A stretch of DNA of 64,000 nt from Protea cynaroides (taxonomy: Eukaryota; Streptophyta; Magnoliopsida; Proteales; Proteaceae): contig CM053271.1 of the NCBI GenBank assembly GCA_028583415.1, forward strand, positions 84,813,789 through 84,877,788, read 5' to 3'. Under the pieces are notes generated by a model. That model had not been told where the DNA came from. It saw only the letters and a program-made list of their open reading frames with translations, and searched no databases. A program made the position numbers and the translations under genes. This document shows, one piece after another, positions 12,279 through 22,561 of this stretch; the stretch's first letter is position 1, and the number at the start of each line of letters is the position of its first letter.

Positions 12279-12796
12279 GCTGCCCTCAAGTGCGATGTAT
12301 GAATCTCCATGTCCTTAGAGTAGATCAATATGTCATCGATGAATACGATGACCGAAGTGTCCAACATATCATGAAACACTCGGTTCATCAGTTCCATAAA
12401 CGACGCTGGAGCATTGGTCAACCCGAAAGACATAACTAGAAACTCATAATGCCCATACCTCGTTCTGAAAGCAGTCTTCGAAATGTCTCCGGCCTTGATC
12501 TTCAATTGGTGATACCCTGATCGGAGATCGATCTTTGAGAAAACCTTTGCATCCTTTAACTGGTCAAACAAATCATCGATCCTAGGCAAAGGATACCGAT
12601 TCTTGATCGTCAACTTGTTCAGTTCACGGTAGTCAATACATAGCCTTACACTTTCGTCTTTCTTCTTGACGAATAATACCGGTGCTCCCCAAGGCGATAT
12701 ACTAGGTCGTATGAAGCCCTTATCCAACAATTCTTGTAACAGGGTCTTCAACTCCTTTAACTCGGTCGGGGCCATTCTGTATGGTGCTTTAGACAC
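12279..12796 (-). pseudogene. Inner gypsy pol: reverse transcriptase core
   Basis: Reads SKAPYRMAPTELKELK, SPWGAPVLFVKKKD, DLRSGYHQLKIK and FIDDILIYSKD, i.e. RT fingers and palm with both catalytic aspartates. It is interrupted at its downstream end by the inserted LTR. A one-base insertion near 12810 (GAACCCTGG against GAACCTGG in the outer copy) puts it out of frame with protease. Confidence 0.88.
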
Positions 12797-13388
12797 CGGC
12801 GCCGAACCCTGGCATAAGGTCTATCACAAATTCTGCAGCCCCCTGGTGGTAAACCTGGGAGATCTTCTGGAAATACATCTAGAAACTCTCGTACCACCTC
12901 TAGATCTTCCATCTTTGGCACCTCGGCTGTGATGTCGACTACAGATACCAGGTATCCCACTCCCCCTTTCTCTAAGCATCGCTTGGCTTTTAGGGCGGAG
13001 AGAATCAGCTTCCGCTTCCTAGATAGCTTGATACCCGCGAAGCTATACTCCCTTCCCTCTTTGTCAGTAAGCACAAGCTTCCTTTCACCACATAAAAGGA
13101 CGGCTGAATGACGGCCTAGCCAATCCATTCCCAGGATGACATCAAAGTCTGCCATCTCGAGTATTACTAGGCTTGCTTCTAAGTCTCGGCCCTCAATACA
13201 TACAGTACATGGTCCATAATATTCGGTCAAAGCCACTTCGACTCCTAGTGGAGAGCGAACTATCAAGCTTGGGTTCAGGTGCTTGATTGGTAACTCCATT
13301 CGCTTCCCAAAAGAAATCGAAACAAAGGAGTGCGTGGCCCCAGAGTCAAATAGTACTCTGGCAGGTATACCAGCTACATTTACAATTC
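12757..13388 (-). pseudogene. Inner gypsy pol: protease
   Basis: The frame reads from the intron acceptor at 13389 through GIVNVAGIPARVLFDSGATHSF (catalytic aspartate in DSG) to ILGMDWLGRHSAV. The listed Met at 13299 is internal. It ends in shifted sequence after 12810. Protease processes the Gag-Pol polyprotein. Confidence 0.87.
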
Positions 13389-13475
13389 CTAAAATTTTTT
13401 ATTATCCCTTAGTTCTATATGCACATACACACAATAAAAAAATAGTAAGCCAAATAGTAAGGGATAAAGTCATAC
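13389..13475 (-). other. Candidate gag-pol intron, inner element (87 bp)
   Basis: On the minus strand it starts GTATGACT and ends ATTTTAG. Removal joins ...VVT to GIVNVAGIPARVLFDSGA in frame. Donor, acceptor and flanking exon sequence match those of the outer copy although the body has changed by substitutions and one base of length. Confidence 0.7.
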
Positions 13476-14421
13476 CAGTGACCACATCCGGTGATGCGGC
13501 TGCCTCTTCAGTGGTGACCGCATAAACTTTTCCTTGCTAGGGAGGTTGCTTCTTAGGTAGAGTGCAGGTCCTTGCAATATGACCCACTTGCTGGCAGTTG
13601 AAACATTTTATATTCGGGTTGTATCCGGCATTCTGTGGCTCAGGGGGTGCCGTGTTGTTCCTTGCGGGTACTATAGCGGTCTGAGCCCTGTATGGGCGGA
13701 AGGGTCTATTGTTACCGCCACCCGAACTCTCACTAGCAGGTCTCTTCACTCCCCTGTTCTGAGCAAAGAAGTTGTCCCTCTGACTGGACTCTATCACCCT
13801 CGCAACCTGCACAGCCTCATTGTAGATCTTCTTGTCCAAACCCAATATGTGCTCTCTGATGCTTCCACGTAGTCCCATAGTGAACTTACGTGTCTTGGTC
13901 TCTTCCTCTTGCATACTTGCCGGTGCGAAGAAGAATAGTTCTTCATACCTCTGCTGATAAGCATCCACGGTCGACTGAGATTGCTGTAGGTTGAGGAACT
14001 CCTTCTCCATTTGATCCCTGAAACTCTTCGGAAAATATTTATCGAAGAAGGCAGCTTTAAACACTTCCCAACCCACCAGTGTATACTTAGTCTCCAGATA
14101 TGCCCGTGTAGAATTCCACCAAGCATTTGCGTCTTCTTTCAGCATATGAGTGGCAAATAAAACCTTTTCCTCCTCTGTACATGTCATCAGACGGAAATTC
14201 TTCTCCATCTCTGCAACCCACTGTGCTGGCCACAATGGCTTCCCTATTCTACCAGTGAATGATGAAGGCTTCAACTTCAGGAATCTATCCACCGCCCTAC
14301 TCAGATCGTGCTGTCCCTGCGTGTCTGCTCCGTACCATGGTGGTGGGTACGGATAAGCTCCCGGGTAAGCAGAAGGCGACTGGAACTGATGCGGTGGTGG
14401 TACATTCTGTGCTTGGCCCAT
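13476..14421 (-). pseudogene. Inner gypsy gag, main domain
   Basis: Encodes the Gag capsid-like domain (AEMEKNFRLMTCTEEEKV, EDANAWWNSTRAYLE, YFPKSFRDQMEKEF) and an intact zinc knuckle CFNCQQVGHIARTC (C-X2-C-X4-H-X4-C) that binds the RNA. After KKQPP a CAG codon has become TAG (near 13537-13541), so the frame stops before the intron. The outer copy has glutamine there. Confidence 0.9.
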
Positions 14422-14436
14422 CGGCCTTGGACTACC

Positions 14437-14754
14437 CTACATCGGCTGTGAGGTATTTTTCTCTCCAGACTCAGGCGTACCTCCTGTGGGAACAGAACCC
14501 GTTGGCCTGAGCATCTTCAGTACCTCGCTCAGGAACTCCTTCTGTTGAGCTTGCATCTGATAGACCAGGTTTGTAACAATGGTCTCTGAATCCCTGTGAG
14601 GCGGGCCAGGTAAATTTGTTGATACTTCTGGAACCTGTTCCTCCTCCACTTCCGGACTTGGCTCTCTAACATGGTCTCGTTCAACCTGTTCTTCCTCTAG
14701 GCGCATCCTGGCCTGATGACGCTTCCGACCCCTACGATCGTTTCCTCCCACCAT
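14437..14754 (-). pseudogene. Inner gypsy gag, N-terminal segment
   Basis: 105 codons from MVGGN, with a charged, glutamate-rich stretch (MRLEEEQVERDHVREPSPE) and a putative helix (ETIVTNLVYQMQAQQKEF). It ends at TAG near 14437 where the outer copy reads CAG (QPMQGSPRP), so gag is cut from its main domain by a single nonsense change. The start is the first Met and matches the outer copy at 20059. Confidence 0.87.
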
Positions 14755-14918
14755 CTCAGACTATTCTGTTTGGATCTGAGAAGAAGACATAACACGTGAG
14801 AACCACAATAATAGTAGTGTTAGTCTTGAATAATACAGGGGAAATAGTTGAGAAGTAAAATTTCAATTTACACAAATTTTAAAAATTTTAGAAATATTTT
14901 CTAACTTTTCTGGTGCAT

Positions 14919-15067
14919 ACCGGTCGCAACATACCGGTCGCACCTCAGTATACAGGGTTGCGACCGGTATAGTCGGCCAGTCAGAATTAAAATTCTGACC
15001 GAGACATAGCGGTCGCACCTTTGGGGGGATACCAGTCGACCGGTTTAGGCAAAACCGTCGACCGGTA
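14919..15067 (+). promoter_or_regulatory. ACCGGTCG motif cluster upstream of inner antisense gene
   Basis: Repeated ATACCGGTCGCA / GCGACCGGTATA units in both orientations, just upstream of the antisense transcription unit. Equivalent to 20226-20366 in the outer copy and to clusters in the LTRs. The TATA-like site that follows (TTTAAAAT, 15081) is degraded compared with the outer copy. Confidence 0.55.
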
Positions 15068-15232
15068 TGCCCAGATTGGCTTTAAAATCGCGAAAAAGTG
15101 AGAATTTTCTCACTTTTTCATTTCTTCTTTCTCTCCGGTGGCGATTCTCCTCTGGGTTCCGAGTTGCTACAGTCCGACCAGTGCTATTTGAAGCCGATTC
15201 CTTCCATTCAAGACCTAGCACATCGTCTCCAG

Positions 15233-15669
15233 GTAGGTCTCTTCCCTCTCTCTCATGTTTTTATAATTTTTCCATATCGTCTATATGTAGAAATTTAGGT
15301 TTTTCATTGTTCGAGATGTTTCAACCGTAGGAACTCTTTTCCTTCGGCTAGGAAAGGGTTTAGGGACCCCCAAGAGCAAAAGCCCTCAACCAATTTGGGG
15401 TTTCACCGAACGGTTTGCTAGAAAATCGAATTTTTCACCTTTTTTACCTAGGTTTTCCATTTTTTCAAAAATTCTTGATTTTTCTCAAATTTCTTGAAAT
15501 TTCTCGTTGTAATTGCCTATGATTGGTTTGTTGAAGAGTGTGGGGGTTACGTAAGTCCTCCTCCCCATGTTTTTGGGTGAGTTCGAGGCTTTTTATTGAA
15601 TTACAATCGTTATGCTGCCAAAATTTCGATAATTTCTAACTTTTTATCTTGTTTTCTTTTGTTTTGCAG
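15233..15669 (+). other. Leader intron of inner antisense gene (437 bp)
   Basis: Donor CCAG|GTAGGT at 15233 and acceptor TTTTGCAG at 15669, with a T-rich tract before the acceptor and the start codon 5 nt downstream. Same sites as 20531-20969 in the outer copy. Inferred from sequence only. Confidence 0.6.
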
Positions 15670-15674
15670 ATTAA

Positions 15675-16915
15675 ATGGCTCCTCGACATGCCCTTGGGAA
15701 ACGTCCTCACGGCTCGAGCTCACGTGCTCCCCAGCCACCAGTTCCCCAGCTTGACGAGCACTGGTTTCGTTCCATAGAGACACAAGCTCAGTTCCCGTGG
15801 TTCGATAACAAAAGCATTGAATCCGAGCGTCGGGTTAACTTGGAGCAATTAGACCGGTTCGACGTACGAGCGGCGTTCGACAGGCTTGGTTGGTTGCCCG
15901 TCATTTCTTACACCGACACCACCCGTCCTAATCTGGTTAAGCATTTCTTTGCTAACCTAGAGCTGCACGGAGATGTGAACGATCCCAACCAAGGTAGGGA
16001 TTTACGCATCTCTAGCTACGTCCGGGGTGTTCCCATTTCCTTTAACACCCACCAGCTGGCCGACCTTCTAGGGGTTCCAAATGATGGAGACCTAGTGTAT
16101 TGCCCTCCCAAGGCGAAGGGCTATCTGACTGAGGACCTGCGCTGGGAGATAGCACATCAGATACTGAACCCTGGAGCTCCTATGAAGGCGGCTAGCCTGA
16201 GACCTATATCTCGGGTCTACAGTCGCATCATTCAACACAACATCGTTCCCCAGAGCGTCCATTATAGTGAGTTATCCCAGCTCACTCAGTACATTACTTA
16301 TTGCGTCTGCACTGGGGAGCGGGTCTCTCTCCCATATCTTATCATTAGGACCATGCACCAGGCGACCCTGGCCGATCAGGCCAGTAACCTTCCCTACGGT
16401 CGTCTCATTACCTCCTTGCTACGTCGTCTGGGCTTGAGCATGAGAGGCGAGGTGACCGTTGAGGATACTATGACCTCCGACATAGACTGGGACGCCATTC
16501 AGAGGATGCAGATGGTTGATCTGCCAGTTAGCGATGACGAGTTGGAGGCTCGCCCTCGCCCACTTGGGAGGGTAGCAGCCACGGCGGCAGCAGCAGCAGC
16601 AGCTAATGCGGCCTATGCAGCCGAGCTTGAGCGGGATGATGACGAGGATAGGGCCGAGGGTGTACCAGTGCCAGCTCCACAGCCTACACCAGCAGCACTA
16701 CCATCTACCTCTACCGCTGGACCATCTCAGCCTCCCTCCAACACCATGATGGGTAGATGGAGATCAGGGACACTCAGCGCGAGATGAGCCGCGACTTGGC
16801 GCAGTTGGCTCGCAGTCTCAGGGTCACACAAGATCAGGTGCACTGGCTCAGGGTTGCTTACGAGCGAGACTATGATATAGCAGACCCTATTCCTCCCAGG
16901 CCCCCTACCCCATGA
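15675..16915 (+). pseudogene. Antisense gene in inner element: 'putative plant transposon protein'-like
   Basis: Lies between the 5' LTR and gag on the strand opposite to gag-pol. Opens MAPRHALGKRPHG. A conserved globular region at about residues 35-215 has DRLGWLPVISY, PNLVKHFFANLELHGD, SYVRGVPISFNTHQLADLLGVPN; this pattern resembles the plant family catalogued as 'putative plant transposon protein' (Pfam PF20167, from memory). Then come an alanine run, an acidic stretch (ERDDDEDRAEG), a proline-rich linker and a C-terminal helix (SLRVTQDQVHWLRV). The continuous frame runs to 16787; indels near 16745 shift it, but the ancestral end (IPPRPPTP, stop) is still readable at 16915. Function unknown. 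Confidence 0.72.
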
Positions 16916-17239
16916 TTGTTCCTCTTTATTTTCTCCTCTATTGCATATGACTGTTTATATATATAACAGGGTAACTGTCCGGTTTGTGGACTGTACCCTG
17001 TAGCATTACTTTATTTGATACTTGTTTTCTTATTTAATGAAAATTTTTCATGTTTCACCTATCTAGTGTGTGTGCACATGTTAAGTTTCATATTTAGAAT
17101 AATACATTATTCTCTTTCTTAGTCAGTCTCAGGTATCAAACAATGCTTAGGGTGTGTTTGTATTAAAAATTTTAACATTTCCTAACTCAGTTCATCAACT
17201 TAGTTAAGTGCAATATGGTTTGTTGGACAGAGCCCGAGG

Positions 17240-17251
17240 GCTCTGATACCA
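17240..17251 (-). promoter_or_regulatory. Primer-binding site, inner element
   Basis: The minus strand reads TGGTATCAGAGC, the usual plant PBS complementary to the 3' end of initiator-Met tRNA. It is three bases (ACT) inside the 5' LTR edge at 17255, which fixes the coding orientation as minus. Confidence 0.9.
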
Positions 17252-17254
17252 AGT

Positions 17255-19641
17255 TGTCACACCCCAATTCCGATCCAACCAGAATGGTGTGAGTTAACCG
17301 TCATTGAACCAACGGTTCACACCAGGATCTTGAATAGGCCGTGTCCGCTCATACAAACCATTACACATAACCACAATCAGAATATAAATATACAGCGGAA
17401 GACTTAAAATAGAATGAAATGAGTATCTATTGATAATTTAAATAAATATCCAATTATCCAAATTCAAACACATAAAATAATATCCATACATCCATTTAAT
17501 CCAACCGAAAATAAATGAAAGAAATAAATAAAATCCGATCAAAGGTACACGCAAAAAGGGCACTCGCATGAAGCGTCATGCTCGTCCTCTCCTGCCTGCA
17601 CATCCAGAGCAGCTACACCTCCATACGTCGGAGCGTTCATGTAGTCATCAACAGTATAACCTGCATCAACATCTAAAACATGTATATATACAAAGGGTGA
17701 GCTCACAACTTAGCTCAGTAAGACAATCAGACAGTTTCACAATATTATGCATGAGTAACAATCAATTTTATGCTGTGGTTTGGTTTTAAGTTTGCAATGT
17801 GAAATAGAAAGGTTTGGTGGCCCCCGCACCTATATACACGAGTGTGTGGCACCTCATGGATCACACCCCCATTGGCCCACATGCACCCATCATGGAATAG
17901 AGATAGAGCTAAGATACCCACGTACCTCCCCTGATACTCTACCCATACCAGTACCTAAGCCCCCTGCGGCCGGGGCTCTAAACTGGGCTCGCAACTAACC
18001 AATCCTATATGTCATCAATGTACGCTCTATCCCAGCACAGTCGTCTACGGCATAGAGATAGAGCTAAGGCATTCCCACACCTCCCCTGATGCCCTATCCG
18101 CAACCAACCCACTAGGATAGAAACAATACGGTAGACCCTATCCCAACATAACTCCCTACGGCATAGAGATAGAGCTAAAGCATTGTGGACAAGCCAGCGT
18201 CGACTCGGAGACCACAGTGCCACATAACAATGGCCAGGCCAACATCAATATCGCAGACCACCATACCATGACCTTCCCCTGATGCCCCACCCGTACCAAG
18301 CATGTTAAGACAGAATACTACAAAAAGGTGCTAATGTGAAGAGCGATCCCAGGCCCATGCCCCACTTCACACACTAATGAAAACAATCACATGCCTAACA
18401 ATCATATCCTATCAATGCATGAACAGTAATAACAACTGAAAATAAAGGATGGCATGTGAATATGCACAAACAACACATCTCATATAATCAGGTGATTAAC
18501 AACAATTTACTATCCATTAATTATTAGGTTTAGTTCAGATTCCCTTACCTGACGTTCGTTTGTTAGCTTGCTCCACGTCACAAGATCCAAACGGGAAGTC
18601 ACAAAGTCCTACAATGTTATTAGGGTTTCATTAGAATATATTGCTTAGGGTTTCATGTTGGTCGAAAACCAACATGGTTTACAAAATACCCTCATAGAGT
18701 TGACCGGTGGCATGTACCGGTCGTAGCTCAGTGGGGAAGACTGGCGACCGGTATGGTCAGCCGGTCCCCAAAGACCAGCCTCCCGAGGGATACCGGTGGC
18801 AACATACTGGTGGCACTATGTGCAACTGGTATAGTCGACCGGTATGTCTCCGGAAGACCATACATGGTTTTTTCGACTGCCGTCGATCATCCTCCATGGA
18901 TTTTCAGGGTTTCTCCTATCCATCCTAAGTCTAGGCGTTGAGTTAGAGTTATCCCCAACTCATTCAAGTCTCGTTTCAAAGAATATCATCTCGAAACTCG
19001 AATCTAGGGTTTGACGGCAACTTAGGGTTTATTGGCCAACTTAGGGTTTTAGATCAATACCTACTTTGCATGGTATTGATCCACCCACACAACTAACATA
19101 GGATAAGAAGAATAGTTAAAACAATTACCGTTGACTGGCGTAGCGTGAGCTTCGTCGAACGGTAATGGCGGCACCTTCTTCTTCTTCCTAGCTCCTTCTC
19201 CTTTCCAACCTCTTTCTTTTCACTAGGGTTTGCCAGAGACAATGGAAAGGATTTGAGGAGGCTTAACGGTGTATTTATAGGCTAAAAATAGGGTTTAGTA
19301 ACCCTACCAGGATTAGGAAACTTCTAGGATTCAAAATCAGGAAAATGGGACCCGCAGAGACCAATTTCCAGATCCCCACACTTAGCTGCGCAAGCCATAC
19401 CGGTCGACCGGTACCAAGACCGGTACCATCGACCGGTCAACATAAAATGATGACTATTTCGTCGTCTTTGGTCCGATTTCATACTTGTTTGTCATCCGCT
19501 TGTCCCGTCTAGCCCGATGATGATCGGAAGACCTGTCACGACACAAAACCAAGCTTTAGACCGGGTTTACGGAGTGCGGGTCTTACAACTCCCCCACCCT
19601 TAAAAGAAATTTCATCCCGAAATTTGCATGTAGGTTTCACA
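17255..19641 (-). repeat. 5' LTR of inner gypsy element (2387 bp)
   Basis: Pairs with 6559-8937 by shared private variants. TATAAATA (minus) at 19272-19279 should start genomic RNA, with ACCGGT motifs upstream at 19399-19436 and downstream at 18700-18843. Its right edge GGTTTCACA is fixed by the following ATGGT duplication. It contains a polypurine copy (19588-19601) 54 bp inside this edge. Confidence 0.9.
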
Positions 19642-20059
19642 ATGGTGGTGGATACGGGTAGGCTCCCGGGTACGCAGAAGGCGACAAAAACTGATGCGGT
19701 GGTGGTACATTCTGAGCTTGGCCCATCGGCCTAGGGCTACCCTGCATCGGCTGTGAAGAAATTTTCTCTCCAGACTCAGGCGTATCTCCAGTGGGAACAG
19801 AACCCGGTGGCCTGAGCATCTTCAGTATCTCGCTCAGGAATTCCTTCTGCTGGGCTTGCATCTGATAGACCAAGTTTGTAACAATGGTTTCAGAATTCCT
19901 GTGAGGTGGGCCAGGTAAATTTGTCGGCACTTCTGGAACCTGTTCCTCCTCCACTTCCGGACTTGGCTCTCTAACATGGTCTTGTTCAACCTGTTCTTCC
20001 TCTAGGCGCATCCTGGCCTGATGATGCTTCCGACCCCTACGACCATTTCCTCCCACCAT
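19642..20059 (-). pseudogene. Outer gypsy gag, N-terminal part
   Basis: 139 codons from MVGGN through the glutamate-rich stretch, QPMQGSPRPMGQAQNVPPP and YPGAYPYPPP, ending at the ATGGT duplication where the inner element entered. Its continuation is at 6558-5693. Here the CAG that is a stop in the inner copy is intact. Confidence 0.9.
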
Positions 20060-20225
20060 CTCAGACTATTCTGTTTGGATCTGAGAAGAAGACATAACAC
20101 GTGAGAACCACAATAATAGTAGTGTTAGTCTTGAATAATACAAGGGAAAATAGTCGAAAAGTAAAAATTTCAATTCACATAATTTTTAAAATTTTTAAAA
20201 CAATTTTCAAGCTTTTCTGGTGCGT

Positions 20226-20387
20226 ACCGGTCGCAACATACCGGTCGCACCACTGTAGAATATGCTGCGACCGGTATAGTCAGCCGGTCAGAATTAAAAT
20301 TCTGACCGAGACATAGCGGTCGCATGTCTACAGGGGGTACTGGTCGACCGCTATAGTCGACCGGTATGCCCAGAAAGGCTTATAAAG
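20226..20387 (+). promoter_or_regulatory. Promoter-like region of outer antisense gene
   Basis: A cluster of ACCGGTCG/CGACCGGT motifs (20226-20366) ends 15 bp before a TATAAAG box at 20381-20387. About 140 bp of leader follow before the intron donor at 20531. The arrangement of motif cluster then TATA matches that of the LTR promoter on the other strand. Inference from sequence only. Confidence 0.55.
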
Positions 20388-20530
20388 TCGCGAAAAGTGA
20401 GATTTTTCTCACTTTTCCAACTCCTTTCTTCTCCGGTGGCGATTTTTCTTTAGAGTCCGAGTTGCTACAGTCCGACCGGTGCTATTTGAAGCCGATTTCT
20501 TCCATTCAAGACCTAGCACATCGTCTCCAG

Positions 20531-20969
20531 GTAGGTTCCTTCTCTCCCCATCCATTCTTTATCATTTTCCCATATCGTCTTTATGTAGAAATTTTGGTTT
20601 TTCATTGATCGAGATGTTCCAACCATAGGAACTCTTTTCTTTCGGCTTGGAAAGGGTTTAGGGACCCCCAAGAGCAAAAGCCCTCAACCAATTTGGGGTT
20701 TCACCGAACGGTTTTCATAAAAATCAAATTTTTACATGTTTTGACTTCGGTTTTTCAAAAAATTTTGAAATTTCTGATTTTTCTTAAATTTCTTGAATTT
20801 TTTTGTTGTAAATGCTTGTGATTGGTTTGTTGAAGAGTGTGAGGGTTACGTAAGTCCTCCTCCCCATGTTTTTGGGTGAGTTTGAGGTTTTTTCCCAATT
20901 TACTGTCGTTATGCTGCCGAAATTTCGATAATTCTTAACTTTTTCTTCTTGTTTTCATTTGTTTTGCAG
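20531..20969 (+). other. Leader intron of outer antisense gene (439 bp)
   Basis: Donor CCAG|GTAGGT, T-rich tract and acceptor TTTTGCAG five bases before the ATG at 20975, as in the inner copy. Exon sequence at both edges is conserved while the intron body has several indels and substitutions. Confidence 0.6.
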
Positions 20970-20974
20970 TTTAA

Positions 20975-22238
20975 ATGGCTCCCCGACGTGCTCTTGGGAA
21001 ACGTCCTCACGGCTCGAGCTCACGTGCTCCCCAGCCACCAGTTCCCCAACTTGACGAACATTGGTTTCGTTCAATAGAGACACAAGCTCAGTTTTCGTGG
21101 TTCGATAACAAAAGCATAGAATCCGGGCGTCGGGTTAACTTGGAACAATTGGACCGGTTCGATGTAAGAGCGGCTTTCGACAGGCTTGGCTGGTTGCCTG
21201 TCATTTCTTACACAGATACCACCCATCCCAATCTGGTTAAGCATTTCTTTGCTAACCTGGAGCTGCACGGAGATGTTAACGATCCCAACCAGGGTAGGGA
21301 TTTGCGCATCACTAGCTATGTCCGGGGTGTCCCCATTTCATTCAACACCCACCAGCTGGCCGACCTTCTAGGGGTCCCAAATGATGGAGACCTAGTATAT
21401 TGCCCTCCCAAAGCGAAGGGCTATCTGACTGAGGATCTGCGCCGAGAGATAGCACATCAGATACTAAACCCTGGAGCTCCTATGAAGGCGGCTAGCTTGA
21501 GACCTGTACATCGGGTACAGTCGCATCATTCAGCACAACATCGTGCCCCAGAGCGGCCACTATAGTGAGTTATCCCAGCTCACTTAGTACATTACTTATT
21601 GCGTCTGCACTGGGGAGCGGGTCTCTCTCCCATATCTCATCATTAGGACCATGCATCAGGCGACCTTGGCCGATCAGGCCAGTAACCTTCCCTACGGTCG
21701 TCTCATTACCTTCCTGCTACGTCGCCTGGGCGTGAGCATGAGAGGCGAGGTGACCGTTGAGGATACTATGACCTCCGACATAGACTGGGACGCCATTCAG
21801 AGGATGCAGATGGTTGACCTGCCTGTTAGCGATGACGAGTTGGAGGCTCGCCCTCGCCCACTCGGGAGGGTAGCAGCCGTGGCGGCGGCAGCAGCAGCAG
21901 CCAATGTGGCCTATGCAGCCGAGCTCGAGCGCGATGATGACGAGGATAGAGCCGAGGGTGTACCAGCGCCAGCTCCACAGCCTACATTTACAGCGCCACC
22001 ATCTACCTCTACTGCCGGACCGTCTCATCCTTCCCCAGACCCGGTGTTGAGTATGTTCACTGAGATCAGGGACACCCAGAGGGTCATCCTAGAGTCTCAG
22101 CGAGAGATGGGTCAGGAGTTGGGACGTCTGGCTTGTAGCCTACGGGTGACTCAGGACCAGGTGCATTGGCTTAGGGTCACTTACGAGCGAGATTATGATA
22201 TAACAGACCCTATTCCTCCTAGGCCCCCCACCCCATGA
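20975..22238 (+). pseudogene. Antisense gene in outer element: 'putative plant transposon protein'-like
   Basis: Same gene as 15675-16915. The frame is open to about 21520, where a two-base deletion (CGGGTACAG against CGGGTCTACAG) shifts it; it is readable again from about 21570 to the stop at 22238. Without the deletion the product would be about 421 residues. The C-terminus is better kept than in the inner copy: a helix-rich end (MFTEIRDTQRVILESQREMG, LRVTQDQVHWLRV). Since the two copies carry different lesions, their common ancestor was intact. Many differences between them are at third codon positions. No catalytic motif is visible; a DNA- or protein-binding role is only a guess. Confidence 0.72.
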
Positions 22239-22546
22239 TTTACTTTTATTTCTCTTTCTTCAGATGGTTTATAATACAGGGTAATTGTCCGGTTTGTGGA
22301 CTGTACCTTGTAGCACTATTTCATTTGGTACTCATTTTCTTGTTTAATGAAAATTTATGTTTCACCTAACTAGTGTATGTGCACATGTTAAGTTTCATAA
22401 TTAGAATAGTACATTATTCTCTTTCTTAATCAGTCTCAGGTATCAAACAATGCTTAGGGTGTGTTTGTATTAAGATTTTTAATATTTCCTAACTCAGTTC
22501 ATCAACTTAGTTAAGTGCAATATGGTTTGTTGGACAGAGCCCGAGA

Positions 22547-22558
22547 GCTCTGATACCA
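22547..22558 (-). promoter_or_regulatory. Primer-binding site, outer element
   Basis: TGGTATCAGAGC on the minus strand, three bases from the LTR edge at 22562, as in the inner element. Confidence 0.9.
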
Positions 22559-22561
22559 AGT

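Larger units (their letters stand above)
6559..19641 (-). mobile_element. Inner complete Ty3/gypsy element, 13.1 kb with its own insertion
   Basis: Bounded by LTRs 6559-8937 and 17255-19641 and by the ATGGT duplication. Coding strand minus: 5' LTR on the right, primer-binding site 17240-17251, antisense gene 15675-16915, gag 14754-13476, intron, protease, RT (interrupted by an LTR at 11318-12278), RNase H, integrase, chromodomain, polypurine tract at 8938, 3' LTR on the left. Without the secondary insertion it is about 12.1 kb. It carries several one-base frameshifts and two nonsense codons in gag, so it is not autonomous. It is the same family as its host element and inserted later. Confidence 0.93.
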
